Part shown: piece by piece, positions 30,774 to 39,345 of the stretch
Numbering within the stretch: the stretch's first letter is position 1
Layout: the number at the start of each line of letters is the position of its first letter
Assembly (NCBI RefSeq): GCF_001267925.1
Contig: NZ_CP011409.1
Span: forward strand, 124,001 to 188,000
Direction: 5' to 3'
From: Herbaspirillum hiltneri N3
Lineage (GTDB): Bacteria > Pseudomonadota > Gammaproteobacteria > Burkholderiales > Burkholderiaceae_D
Length of the DNA stretch: 64,000 nt
Notes under the pieces: generated by a model
Database searches by the model: none
The model's input: the letters and a program-made list of their open reading frames with translations, nothing else
Told to the model about the DNA's origin: nothing
Translations under genes and position numbers: made by a program

Positions 30774-31010
30774 GGTGTACCTCAAAACTTTCTGCGGCAG
30801 GGCGTCCTCTCTTGCCCTATCCGGCCTCCGCTGGCAATTGCTCGATAATTGTCAGCACGCGCCTTTGTCAGGCGCGGCAAAGACCGGCACATCAACGTGC
30901 GATGTGCATGAAACAGGGATCAAATGTGCAAAGAGTGGGCGCATCAGCCAGCTAATCCTTTAAAATTAGGTTGATTATAAACCTTCCTCTTTTAAAAAGA
31001 ACTCATCGTC

Positions 31011-32735
31011 ATGCGCGCCTCCCGATTTTTTATTTCCACCTTGAAAGAAGCTCCTTCCGACGCCGAAATCGTCAGCCACAAGCTGATGATGCGGGCCGGG
31101 ATGATCAAGCGGCTCGGCTCCGGGATCTACACGTACATGCCGATGGGCCTGAAGGTGATCCGCAAGGTGGAAGCAATCGTGCGTGAAGAAATGAACCGCT
31201 CCGGTGCCATCGAATTGCTGATGCCGGTGGTGCAGCCGGCCGAGCTGTGGCAGGAAACCGGCCGCTGGGACAAGATGGGCGCCGAGCTCATGCGCGTGAA
31301 GGATCGCCACGGCCGCGACTTCGCCATCCAGCCGACTTCCGAAGAAGTGGTCACCGATGTCGCCCGCACCGAGCTGCGCAGCTATAAGCAATTGCCGGTC
31401 AACTTCTATCACATCCAGACCAAATTCCGTGACGAGCGTCGTCCCCGCTTCGGTCTCATGCGCGGCCGCGAATTCACCATGAAGGACGCCTACTCCTTCG
31501 ACCGCGACGTCGACGGCCTGAAGAAGTCCTACCAGGTCATGTACGACGCCTACGTGCGCATTTTCACGCGCTTCGGCCTGCAGTTCCGCGCCGTCGCGGC
31601 GGACAACGGCGCCATCGGCGGCTCCGGCTCGCATGAATTCCATGTCATCGCCGCCACCGGCGAAGACGCGCTGGTGTATTGCCCGACTTCCGACTACGCC
31701 GCCAACATGGAAGCGGCCGAAGCGGTCGCCGTCAACGCCACGCGCGGCGCGGCAAGCGAAGCGCTGACCAAGACTGCGACACCGGGCAAGGCCAAGTGCG
31801 AAGCGGTGGCCGAGTTGCTCAAGCTGCCGCTGGAGCGCACCATCAAGTCCATCGTCCTGACCGTGGAAAAGGACAAGCCGGCCGACAAGGAAGTCTGGCT
31901 GCTGCTGCTGCGCGGCGATCATGAACTCAACGAAGTCAAAGCCGGCAAGATCCCCGGCCTGGCAGGCTATCGTTTCGCCAACGAAGCCGAAATCGTCGAA
32001 TGGTTCGGCACGCCGCCTGGCTACCTCGGCCCGATCGGCACCAAGAAGCCGGTCAAGGTCGTGGCCGACCGCACCGTCGCCAACATGAACGATTTCGTCT
32101 GCGGCGCCAATGAAGTCGATTTCCACTTCACCGGCGCCAACTGGGGCCGCGATCTGCCTGAACCGGTCGTCGCCGATATCCGCAACGTCGTCGAAGGCGA
32201 CGCCTCGCCGGACGGCAAGGGCGTGCTGGCGATCCAGCGCGGCATCGAAGTCGGCCACGTGTTCCAGCTCGGCACCGCCTATTCGGAATCGATGAAGGCG
32301 ACCTACCTCGACGAAGCAGGCAAGCCGCAACCGCTGCAAATGGGTTGCTACGGCATCGGTGTGACGCGCATTCTCGGCGCCGCCATCGAACAGAATTTCG
32401 ACGACAAGGGCATCATCTGGCCGGCCACGCTGGCGCCGTTTGAAGTGGTGTTGTGCCCGATGGGCTATGACCGCAGCGAAGCGGTCAAGGCGGAAATCGA
32501 CAAGCTGTACGACGCGCTGGTTGCGGCGGGCGTCGACGTCATTCTCGACGATCGCGGCGAACGTCCGGGCGCCATGTTTGCGGACTGGGAACTGATCGGC
32601 GTGCCGCATCGCATCGTCATCGGCGACCGTGGTCTCAAGGACGGCCAGATCGAATACCAGGGCCGTCGCGACACTGCGGCGACACCGGTGCCGCTGGCCG
32701 ACGCGCTGGCGTTCATCAAGGGCAAGCTGGCCTGA
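31011..32735 (+). CDS. proS: Prolyl-tRNA synthetase
   Basis: Class II aminoacyl-tRNA synthetase of 574 residues, the bacterial-type ProRS. Class II motifs are visible: motif 2 ([23 protein letters not shown] split at about 141-160) and motif 3 ([14 protein letters not shown] at about 447). Between them lies the inserted editing domain (about 225-390) that hydrolyses Ala-tRNA(Pro). The C-terminal anticodon-binding domain follows. It starts [19 protein letters not shown], standard for the family. The same strand continues with a lytic transglycosylase gene 20 bases on. Confidence 0.97.
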   Translation: MRASRFFISTLKEAPSDAEIVSHKLMMRAGMIKRLGSGIYTYMPMGLKVIRKVEAIVREEMNRSGAIELLMPVVQPAELWQETGRWDKMGAELMRVKDRHGRDFAIQPTSEEVVTDVARTELRSYKQLPVNFYHIQTKFRDERRPRFGLMRGREFTMKDAYSFDRDVDGLKKSYQVMYDAYVRIFTRFGLQFRAVAADNGAIGGSGSHEFHVIAATGEDALVYCPTSDYAANMEAAEAVAVNATRGAASEALTKTATPGKAKCEAVAELLKLPLERTIKSIVLTVEKDKPADKEVWLLLLRGDHELNEVKAGKIPGLAGYRFANEAEIVEWFGTPPGYLGPIGTKKPVKVVADRTVANMNDFVCGANEVDFHFTGANWGRDLPEPVVADIRNVVEGDASPDGKGVLAIQRGIEVGHVFQLGTAYSESMKATYLDEAGKPQPLQMGCYGIGVTRILGAAIEQNFDDKGIIWPATLAPFEVVLCPMGYDRSEAVKAEIDKLYDALVAAGVDVILDDRGERPGAMFADWELIGVPHRIVIGDRGLKDGQIEYQGRRDTAATPVPLADALAFIKGKLA

Positions 32736-32755
32736 CGACCGGCGCTCGCCGCGAC

Positions 32756-33412
32756 ATGCGGTTGTTCCGGTTGGTACTGACGTTGGCGTGCGGCGCGCAA
32801 TGGCTTGTCGCCGCAGCCGCTCACGCCGGCAATCAAAAAGAAGAGCAACTGGCGGACTCGCTCCGTTCGGTGCTCTCGCAAGCGGTGGCGGACGCTCGTC
32901 CGCCGCAGCCGCAATTCCCCACCATCGAAGAACGCATCGCCTACGTCAACTGGCTGGGCGAGATGTCCGATCGCCTGCGTGAAACGGTACCCGACCGGCG
33001 CGGCCGGCTGGAATTGCTGGAGAGCGCCTGGTATGAAGCGCGCCGCGCAGGACTCGATCCGGCTTTGGTGCTGGGATTGATCGAGGTCGAATCGGCGTTC
33101 CGGAAATATGCGATCTCGTCGGCAGGCGCCACCGGCTACATGCAGGTGATGCCATTCTGGACGCGCGTCATCGGCGATGGCGACCGCCGCAAGCTGTTCC
33201 ACATGCGCAGCAATTTGCGCTACGGCTGCGTGATCCTGCGGCTCTATCTCGATCAGGAAGGCGGCGATTACTTCATGGCGCTGGGACGCTACAACGGCAG
33301 CCGCGGCCAGGCCGAGTATCCGAACGCAGTACTGAGTGCGTGGAGGCGTTGGGAATACACAAATTCTGCCGGCCAAAAAGGAGAGGGAACCGGCGCAACC
33401 ATCCTGCGCTGA
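32756..33412 (+). CDS. Lytic transglycosylase (SLT domain)
   Basis: Secreted protein of 218 residues. A signal peptide is clear (LVLTLACGAQWLVAAAAHA, cleaved after about residue 24). The SLT domain spans about 95-200: the catalytic glutamate is in LIEVESAFRKYAISSAGATGYMQV (core ESAFRKYA), followed by GYMQVMPFW and ALGRYNGS. Such enzymes cut the glycan strand of peptidoglycan to anhydro products, which AmpD (40.4 kb) helps recycle. It starts 20 bases after proS, so it is likely cotranscribed. The specific subtype is not clear. Confidence 0.9.
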   Translation: MRLFRLVLTLACGAQWLVAAAAHAGNQKEEQLADSLRSVLSQAVADARPPQPQFPTIEERIAYVNWLGEMSDRLRETVPDRRGRLELLESAWYEARRAGLDPALVLGLIEVESAFRKYAISSAGATGYMQVMPFWTRVIGDGDRRKLFHMRSNLRYGCVILRLYLDQEGGDYFMALGRYNGSRGQAEYPNAVLSAWRRWEYTNSAGQKGEGTGATILR

Positions 33413-33455
33413 TTCCCTCTGCCTTCTCTGCCCGCGTCGCTAGTCCAGTCTGCCG

Positions 33456-33470
33456 GGTAAATCGTTTACC
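33456..33470. repeat. Palindrome GGTAAATCGTTTACC between convergent genes
   Basis: A 15-bp near-perfect palindrome whose 13-bp core GTAAATCGTTTAC is identical to the one in the proB leader (28305-28318); both copies are also preceded by CTGCCGG. It could be a protein-binding site or a small repeat unit. Confidence 0.5.
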
Positions 33471-33479
33471 GTATGTCGC

Positions 33480-33905
33480 TTACTGTGTCGTCGCCGGCAC
33501 GATCGTCACATCCTTGCGCAGGATGCCGCCGGAAGGCGCGCTGCCTTCCACGTCGCTCGGGTTTTCAATGCGGCGCTGGCAATCCGCCTGATCGCCGGCC
33601 GGCAGGGCCTTGCAGCGGTCCAGCGCGTTCGCCGAGTATTGCGCCTGCTGGCCGTCATTCAGCTTGCCTTGTTTGGCCTGCTGGTAAGCGGCGCCGGCTT
33701 CGCGCAGGCAGGTGGCCTTGTCCTGGTTCGATTGTCCGCTGGTGCAGACGGCTTTTTCACGTTGGTATTGCGCCTCGAGTTCGGAGTTGCTCTTGGCGGC
33801 TGCGAAAGCGCAGTTGGTCGCGAGCAGGCCTGCTGCGGCGAGGCCGAGAGCAGCGGCAGTTTTACGCAAGCCCGTACGGGCCGGATTCTGTTGAGGGAAT
33901 GTCAT
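33480..33905 (-). CDS. Small secreted protein of unknown function
   Basis: Protein of 141 residues with a signal peptide (TAAALGLAAAGLLATNCAFA, cleavage after about residue 36). The mature part is hydrophilic, with cysteines in AVCTSGQSNQDKATCLREAG, LDRCKAL and ADCQRRI, spaced as two CxnC pairs that could form disulfides in the periplasm. I do not recognise a domain, though similar short proteins are common in Oxalobacteraceae. It is convergent with the lytic transglycosylase. A GGA-rich ribosome-binding site (AAAGGAC) lies just upstream of the ATG, which supports it as a real gene. Confidence 0.75.
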   Translation of the reverse strand: MTFPQQNPARTGLRKTAAALGLAAAGLLATNCAFAAAKSNSELEAQYQREKAVCTSGQSNQDKATCLREAGAAYQQAKQGKLNDGQQAQYSANALDRCKALPAGDQADCQRRIENPSDVEGSAPSGGILRKDVTIVPATTQ

Positions 33906-34043
33906 GCTGAAGTCCTTTCAGGTTACGTCCGTGCCATCTAGACTCCGGCCGAAAACCCAAAGTTCAGCCGGCGACAGAGATATCGACGTCCTGTAGGAAT
34001 GCACTGTCGGCGCATGGCAGGTATGTGCCCGGGTTGCGTCCGG

Positions 34044-34082
34044 AAAACAAAAACGCCCGCGCGTTGCGGGCGTTTTTGTTTT
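34044..34082. terminator. Strong bidirectional intrinsic terminator
   Basis: A 17-bp perfect inverted repeat (AAAACAAAAACGCCCGC and its complement) with a 5-base loop has a GC core and A/T flanks on both sides. It lies just downstream of the SWIB gene (minus strand), whose transcript it should end. Confidence 0.93.
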
Positions 34083-34111
34083 GCAAGGAAGTCTGCAAAA
34101 ACCTGTATTGC

Positions 34112-34570
34112 TTATTTCAAATGGCCGGAAATCAGCTTGGTCATTTCAAACATCGATACCTGTTTCTTGCCGCCGAACACGACTTTCAACTTGTCGTCCG
34201 CGTCGATATTGCGCTTGTTTTCGGCGTTTTGCAGATTGTGTTTCTTGATGTATTCCCAGACCTTCTTGGTCACTTCGGTACGTGGCAGAGGTTTCGCGCC
34301 CACGACTTCAGACAGCGCTGCGGATGGTGTCAGCGGTTTCATGAAGGCGGCGTTGGGAGTACGTTTGACGGCTGGTTTCTTTGCTGCCGGCTTGGCTGCT
34401 GCTTTCGGTGCTGCGGCTTTCTTTGGAGCGGCTGCTTTTGCTGCAGGCTTTGCTGCTGCTTTTGGTGCTGCCTTTTTCGGTGCTGCGACTGCTTTCTTTG
34501 GAGCTGCTTTCGGTGCTGCTTTTGCTACGGGCTTCTTCGCTGCGGCTGCGGGTTTTTTGGCTGTGGCCAT
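34112..34570 (-). CDS. H1-like tail fused to a SWIB/MDM2 domain
   Basis: Protein of 152 residues in two parts. Residues 1-72 are almost only Ala, Lys and Pro in repeats such as KKPAA and PKKA, like the C-terminal tail of histone H1. Residues 75-152 form a SWIB domain: PLTPSAALSEVVG, EVTKKVWEYIKKHNLQ, IDADDKLKVVFG, VSMFEMTKLISGHL. SWIB domains are chromatin-associated in eukaryotes; in bacteria they occur in chlamydiae and Burkholderiales. A nucleoid-associated role is inferred. An AAGGAGG ribosome-binding site precedes the ATG. It has its own unit between terminators at 34739 and 34044. Confidence 0.92.
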   Translation of the reverse strand: MATAKKPAAAAKKPVAKAAPKAAPKKAVAAPKKAAPKAAAKPAAKAAAPKKAAAPKAAAKPAAKKPAVKRTPNAAFMKPLTPSAALSEVVGAKPLPRTEVTKKVWEYIKKHNLQNAENKRNIDADDKLKVVFGGKKQVSMFEMTKLISGHLK

Positions 34571-34890
34571 CTGTAAGCCTCCTTAATAAGAGATCAAGCA
34601 AGGAAAGAGTTGAATGCGCAAATCACGCACCAGCAATAGTGGTGCGGTTTTCCCGGCGATGCAAGTGTTTTTTAGCGCTTTTCGGGGCGAAAACACGCTA
34701 TAAGCAACGACGATTGCGAAAACCCCCCTCGCTCCTCTCAAAAAGCCGCCCGGCGCGGCTTTCGCACTGTTCCGGGGCATCCTGCAAAGAGGTCCCCGGA
34801 ACCGGATCGCGATCTCAATGCAAGGTCGTGATCCGCCAATCGAAAAAACCTGGGCGATGCCCGGAATCCTCATGGATTGCGAAGAGGTTC
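34571..34890. other. Intergenic region between ffh and the SWIB gene
   Basis: This 320-base stretch holds the ffh terminator (34739-34760) and, on the minus strand, the promoter region of the SWIB gene, where a GCACC/GGTGC hairpin is visible (around 34625-34645). A 96-codon minus-strand frame here has no ribosome-binding site or homology and is not called. Confidence 0.6.
34739..34760 (-). terminator. Terminator after ffh
   Basis: On the minus strand a 6-bp stem AGCCGC/GCGGCT with a 5-base loop is followed by five T residues, about 130 bases beyond the ffh stop. Confidence 0.7.
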
Positions 34891-36258
34891 TTAGCGCATG
34901 CCCGGCATCATGCCCTTCATGCTGCGCATCATTTTCATCATGCCGCCGCCTTTGAGCTTCTTCATCATCGATTGCATTTGCTCGAACTGAGCCAGCATGC
35001 GGTTGACTTCCTGCACCTGGACGCCGGCGCCGGCGGCGATGCGGCGCTTGCGCGTGGCTTTGATCAGTTCCGGCTTGGCGCGCTCCTGCAGGGTCATCGA
35101 ATTGATCATGCCCTCCATGCGTCGCACCTGTTTTTCGGCCTGGTCCATGTTGGTTTTTCCTGCGGCCTGTTGCATCTGCGCCGGCAGTTTGTCGAGCAGG
35201 CCGGCCATGCCGCCCATCTTTTTCATCTGGCCGAGCTGGGCCTTGAAGTCGTTGAGATCGAACTTGCCGCCGCCCTTGATTTTTTGCGCCAGATCGTTCG
35301 CCGCGGCGACGTCGACGCCTTTGCGCGCTTCTTCGACGAGCGCCAGGATATCGCCCATGCCGAGGATGCGGTTGGCCATGCGGCTCGGATCGAAGGCTTC
35401 CAGGCCGTCCAGTTTTTCGGCCACGCCGGCGAACTTGATCGGCTTGCCGGTGATGTGGCGCACCGACAGCGCGGCGCCGCCGCGCGAGTCACCGTCCAGC
35501 TTGGTCAGCACGATGCCGGTCAGCGGCAGCGCATCGCTGAAGGCCTTGGCGGTATTGATGGCGTCCTGGCCGAGCATGGCGTCGACCACGAACAGGGTTT
35601 CGATCGGCTTGACGGCGGCGTGCACCGCGCTGATTTCTTGCATCATCGCTTCGTCGATGCCGAGGCGGCCGGCGGTGTCGATGATCAGCACGTCATGGAA
35701 ATGGCGCTTGGCGTAGTCGAGCGCGGCCAGTGCGATGTCGACCGGCTTGTCTGTGGTCTTGGTCGGGAAGAAGTCGGCGCCGGCCTGGGCGGTGACGGTT
35801 TCCAGCTGGCCGATCGCAGCCGGACGGTAGACGTCGGCGGAGACGGTCAGGACTTTTTTCTTGGTGTTCTCGCGCAGGTACTTGGCGAGCTTGCCGACGG
35901 TGGTGGTTTTACCGGCGCCTTGCAGACCGGCCATCAGGATGATCGCCGGCGGCTGGGTGGCGAAGTTGAGCTGGGATGCTTCCGGACCGAGATCGGCGCC
36001 CATCAGGCTGGCCAACTCGCGTTGGACCACGCCGACCAGCGCCTGGCCGGGGGTCAGCGAACCGATGACTTCTTCGCCGACGGATTTTTCCTTGACCTTG
36101 GCAATGAACTCGCGCACGGCCGGCAGGGCGACGTCGGCCTCCAGCAGCGCCAGGCGCACTTCGCGCAGCATTTCTGCGGTATTGGATTCGGTCAGGCGCG
36201 CCTCGCCGCGCATGGTTTTGACGACTTTGGCAAGGCGTTGGGTGAGATTGTCGAGCAT
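34891..36258 (-). CDS. ffh: Ffh, signal recognition particle GTPase
   Basis: SRP54 homologue that binds signal sequences of inner-membrane proteins and, with 4.5S RNA and FtsY, delivers ribosomes to the membrane. It is 455 residues. The N domain (about 1-90) is followed by the GTPase domain: G1 GLQGAGKTTTVGKLA (about 105), VSADVYRPAA, DTAGRLGID and TKLDGDSRGG. The methionine-rich M domain (about 300-455) ends MMRSMKGMMPGMR. It is divergent from an ABC transporter operon. The 4.5S RNA gene is not in the window. Confidence 0.97.
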   Translation of the reverse strand: MLDNLTQRLAKVVKTMRGEARLTESNTAEMLREVRLALLEADVALPAVREFIAKVKEKSVGEEVIGSLTPGQALVGVVQRELASLMGADLGPEASQLNFATQPPAIILMAGLQGAGKTTTVGKLAKYLRENTKKKVLTVSADVYRPAAIGQLETVTAQAGADFFPTKTTDKPVDIALAALDYAKRHFHDVLIIDTAGRLGIDEAMMQEISAVHAAVKPIETLFVVDAMLGQDAINTAKAFSDALPLTGIVLTKLDGDSRGGAALSVRHITGKPIKFAGVAEKLDGLEAFDPSRMANRILGMGDILALVEEARKGVDVAAANDLAQKIKGGGKFDLNDFKAQLGQMKKMGGMAGLLDKLPAQMQQAAGKTNMDQAEKQVRRMEGMINSMTLQERAKPELIKATRKRRIAAGAGVQVQEVNRMLAQFEQMQSMMKKLKGGGMMKMMRSMKGMMPGMR

Positions 36259-36565
36259 GATGAACCGTTATCTTGAGAAAATAGGTGCGGGTCGCGCTGG
36301 AATCAGACGAACCATCCGGACAAAAACCGTCCGGGCGAGAACCGCAGGGTAAACAGGCATTTTACCTGATCGCACCGCGCCTCAGCGGCTGGCCCTGCAG
36401 GGCCTTGCGCAGGAGTAGGGGAAAGTACGGTATTGTTCTCGCTGCAGGATTTGTGTATACAGTGGCCTTGCACAGAATGAATGGACGGTTCTTCCCACGA
36501 GGAAGGCGCATATCAACCCGCGGCGTATTTCGCCCGCGGCGCAAACATAACGACAGGAGAGAGAG
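36259..36565. other. Divergent control region between ffh and the ABC transporter operon
   Basis: This 307-base region holds the start regions of two divergent units. Seen are an inverted repeat GGTAAA-N7-TTTACC (36348-36366) and the candidate promoter of the ABC operon (36433-36461). No small gene is apparent. Confidence 0.6.
36433..36461 (+). promoter_or_regulatory. Candidate promoter with GTATAC palindrome for the ABC operon
   Basis: TTGTTC (36433-36438) and TATACA (36456-36461) are 17 bp apart. The -10 overlaps TGTGTATACAGTG, a palindrome of the GTATAC type that many GntR-family repressors bind. No GntR gene is nearby, so regulation is speculative. Confidence 0.45.
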
Positions 36566-37528
36566 ATGCACAAGAAACTCATCGCGGCGGCAGCCGTCGC
36601 CATCGTGGCGGCAGGCGCTTCGTTCAGCGCAGGCGCACAGGAAGTGATCCGCCTCGGCAACCTCAAGTTCGCGCACTACGGCGCGGTGTCCTATATCAAG
36701 GAAATCGCCCCGAAATGCGGCATCAAGGTCGACGAAAAAGTCTTCGCCAAAGGCCCCGACGTGATGCAGGGCATCCTCGCCGGCGAGCTCGATGTCGGCA
36801 CCACCGCTTCGGAAGCCGCCATCTCGGGCCGCGCCAACGGTGCGCCGATCTATGTCGTGGCCGGCTTCGCCAAGGGCGGCGCGCGTCTCGTGGCAGCCAA
36901 GGATTCCGGCATCAAGTCGGTCAAGGACCTGAAAGGCAAGAAAGTCGGCGTCACCCGCGGCGGCATCCATGAAGTGCTGCTCGACGCCGAGCTCGGCCAG
37001 AACGGCCTGACTGCCAAGGATGTGACCATCGTCTACCTGGCCTTCGCCGACCTCAACCAGGCGCTGCTGGGCAAGAACATCGACGCCATGATGCAGAGCG
37101 AACCGCAATCCTCGCAGGCGATCAACAAGGGATTCGGCGTCGAAGTCATGAAGCCGTACGACACCCCGATCGGCGAACCGGTGCGCACCATGGTGATGAC
37201 CGAGAAGTTCTACAAAGAGAAGCGTCCGCTGGCCGAGAAGTTCATGCGCTGCTTCCTGGAGGCGACCAAGACCTTCATCGACAACAAGGAAACCGCCGAG
37301 AAATACGTGCGTGAAGTCATCTTCAAGAACCAGATCACCAAGGAAGACTTCTATGACGCCATCGGCAATTCGCCTTACGCCTATGACATCACTGCCGAGC
37401 ATATCCAGGTCACCACCGACACCATGGCCAAGTACGGCACCGGCAAGATGGCCAAGCCGCCGGTCGCCAAGGATTGGGTGAAGACCGATCTGCTCGAGCA
37501 AGCCAAGAAGAGCATGAATCTGAAGTAA
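36566..37528 (+). CDS. ABC transporter periplasmic substrate-binding protein (NrtA/SsuA/TauA-like)
   Basis: Periplasmic binding protein of 320 residues with a signal peptide (LIAAAAVAIVAAGASFSAGAQ, cleaved after about residue 24). The mature protein has the NMT1/SsuA-like fold: IRLGNLKFAHYGAVSYI at the start, GELDVGTTASEAAISGRANG, KVGVTRGGIHEVLL and MMQSEPQSSQA. The class imports nitrate, sulfonates, taurine, pyrimidine precursors or aromatic acids; the sequence alone does not tell which. It is the first gene of a three-gene operon with a GGAGAGAG ribosome-binding site. Confidence 0.88.
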   Translation: MHKKLIAAAAVAIVAAGASFSAGAQEVIRLGNLKFAHYGAVSYIKEIAPKCGIKVDEKVFAKGPDVMQGILAGELDVGTTASEAAISGRANGAPIYVVAGFAKGGARLVAAKDSGIKSVKDLKGKKVGVTRGGIHEVLLDAELGQNGLTAKDVTIVYLAFADLNQALLGKNIDAMMQSEPQSSQAINKGFGVEVMKPYDTPIGEPVRTMVMTEKFYKEKRPLAEKFMRCFLEATKTFIDNKETAEKYVREVIFKNQITKEDFYDAIGNSPYAYDITAEHIQVTTDTMAKYGTGKMAKPPVAKDWVKTDLLEQAKKSMNLK

Positions 37529-37552
37529 TTCTTTCAGCAACAGGGAACAGCG

Positions 37553-38374
37553 ATGGCAAAACAGAAAATTGGGGGAGCCCTGCAGGGATTGCTGGTGCCG
37601 GTGGCGGTGATCGCCATCTGGCAGGCGGCGTCTTCGCTGGGCTGGATTAATCCGCTGGTTTTGCCGTCGCCGTGGGCGGTGGTGCGCAAGTGGTTCGAGT
37701 ACGCGGCGCCGCTGAAACCGTATGACCCTGCCGAGGGTAGCTGGCTGGCCTGGCTGTTTTCCGGCGAGCTGCTGATGGATGCCATCGGCAGCCTGTACCG
37801 CGTGGTGGTCGGTTTCCTGATCGGCGCCGGCCTGGCCTTGCCGCTCGGTTTGCTGATGGGATCCAGCCAGCGCGTCTACGGTCTGATGAATCTGACGGTA
37901 CAGGTGATTCGTCCGATTCCGCCGATCGCCTATATCCCGCTGGCAATCCTGTGGTTCGGGCTGGGCAATCCGCCGGCGCTGTTCCTGATTTCTCTGGGCG
38001 CGTTCTTCCCGGTACTGATGAACACTATCGCCGGCGTACGCCAGGTCGACAGCATCTACCTGCGCGCGGCGCGCAACCTCGGCGCCAGCCAGCGTACGCT
38101 GTTCGTGCGCGTGATGCTGCCGGCGGCCGTACCTTATATCCTGTCGGGCGTGCGCATCGGCATCGGCACCGCCTTCATCGTGGTGATCGTGGCCGAGATG
38201 ATCGCGGTCAGCAACGGCCTGGGATTCCGCATCATGGAAGCGCGCGAGTATTTCTGGTCCGACAAGATCATCGCCGGCATGATTACCATCGGCCTGCTCG
38301 GCCTGGCAATCGACCTCGGCATGAGCCGCCTGAACAATTACATGCTGCGCTGGCATCGCGGACTGGAGAGCTGA
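37553..38374 (+). CDS. ABC transporter permease (SsuC/TauC-like)
   Basis: Inner-membrane permease of 273 residues with about six hydrophobic segments. The BPD_transp_1 domain carries the EAA loop that contacts the ATPase: YLRAARNLGASQRTLFVRVMLPAAVPYILSG (key part RAARNLGAS at about 164). The region GLGFRIMEAREYFWSDKIIAGM is typical of the nitrate/sulfonate/taurine group. It begins 24 bases after the binding-protein gene and ends one base before the ATPase start codon, so all three genes form one operon. Confidence 0.92.
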   Translation: MAKQKIGGALQGLLVPVAVIAIWQAASSLGWINPLVLPSPWAVVRKWFEYAAPLKPYDPAEGSWLAWLFSGELLMDAIGSLYRVVVGFLIGAGLALPLGLLMGSSQRVYGLMNLTVQVIRPIPPIAYIPLAILWFGLGNPPALFLISLGAFFPVLMNTIAGVRQVDSIYLRAARNLGASQRTLFVRVMLPAAVPYILSGVRIGIGTAFIVVIVAEMIAVSNGLGFRIMEAREYFWSDKIIAGMITIGLLGLAIDLGMSRLNNYMLRWHRGLES

Positions 38375-38375
38375 C

Positions 38376-39173
38376 ATGAGCGCATCCCAAATCGTCGTCA
38401 CCGGCGTCAACAAGGTTTTCAAAAGCGACGAGCGCGAAGTGGTGGCGCTCAAGGACATCAACCTCGACATCCCGGACGGCCAGTTCGTCTGCCTGCTCGG
38501 CCCGTCGGGTTGCGGCAAGTCGACCCTGCTCAACGCCATCGCCGGTTTTGCGCTGCCCAGCAGCGGCAACATCACCACCGACGGCAAGCCGGTCACCGAG
38601 CCGGGGCCGGATCGCGGCATGGTGTTCCAGGAGTACGCGCTGTTCCCCTGGATGACGGTCGAGCAGAACGTCGCCTTCGGTCTTGAAATCAAGGGCGTCG
38701 GCAAGGCCGAGATCCAGGCCCGCGTGACGCAGCTGCTGGACAAGCTGGGCCTGATCGATTTCCGCAGCCGCTTCCCGAAAGACCTGTCCGGCGGCATGCG
38801 CCAGCGGGTGGCGATCGCCCGCGTGCTGGCACTGGATTCGCCGATCATGCTCATGGATGAACCGTTCGGCGCGCTCGACGCGTTGACGCGCCGCAATTTG
38901 CAGGACGAGTTGCTGCGCATCTGGGACGAGTTCAAGAAGACCATCGTCTTCGTCACGCACAGCATCGAAGAAGCCATCTACCTGGCCGATCGCATCGTCG
39001 TCATGACCTATCGTCCCGGCACCATCAAGCGCGACATCACGGTCACGCTGCCGCGTCTGCGCGACCCGGCCGACCCCGAGTTCAACGCCTTGAAGCGCGA
39101 ACTCGGCCAACTGGTCATGGAAGAGCAGCAGCGCCATCACCACGACGAAATGCGCGCCGCCGCCGTCGACTGA
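38376..39173 (+). CDS. ABC transporter ATP-binding protein (SsuB/TauB-like)
   Basis: ATPase of 265 residues: Walker A GPSGCGKSTLLNAIAG (about 43-58), Q-loop VFQEYALFPW, signature LSGGMRQRVAIARVLA (about 139), Walker B IMLMDEPFGALDALTR and the H-loop VTHSIEEA. It belongs to the nitrate/sulfonate/taurine importer group by its LFPWMTVEQNVAFGLE region. The last residues are His-rich (QQRHHHDE). No metabolic enzyme gene follows in the operon, so the substrate cannot be deduced from neighbours. Confidence 0.94.
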   Translation: MSASQIVVTGVNKVFKSDEREVVALKDINLDIPDGQFVCLLGPSGCGKSTLLNAIAGFALPSSGNITTDGKPVTEPGPDRGMVFQEYALFPWMTVEQNVAFGLEIKGVGKAEIQARVTQLLDKLGLIDFRSRFPKDLSGGMRQRVAIARVLALDSPIMLMDEPFGALDALTRRNLQDELLRIWDEFKKTIVFVTHSIEEAIYLADRIVVMTYRPGTIKRDITVTLPRLRDPADPEFNALKRELGQLVMEEQQRHHHDEMRAAAVD

Positions 39174-39345
39174 ACATTGTTTTTCGCCGTTTTGCCCCCA
39201 CTCTATTGGTTCGTGCTGAAGCAATAGGGTGGCGTCGTATTTGCCCTCCGGCAAATGCCGTGGGCGCACATCGTGCTCTTATTTGACCGCTTTTCGCGAG
39301 CCCTGCCGCAGTCAGCGAAGTGGCGACATGGTGTAAACTTAGTCG

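Noticed and set aside
30975..32609. A 544-codon minus-strand frame opposite proS
   Set aside because: Same kind of antisense shadow; His/Asp/Arg-rich translation without motifs.
34583..34873. A 96-codon minus-strand frame between ffh and the SWIB gene
   Set aside because: It spans the ffh terminator, lacks a ribosome-binding site and resembles nothing.
34381..36276. A 631-codon plus-strand frame opposite ffh and the SWIB tail
   Set aside because: It runs through two convincing minus-strand genes and the terminator at 34739; its leucine-rich start is the reverse of the Lys/Ala tail.
36348..36366. GGTAAA-N7-TTTACC as a third copy of the GTAAATCGTTTAC palindrome
   Set aside because: The spacer is 7 instead of 3 bases and the flanks differ, so it is not counted as the same motif.
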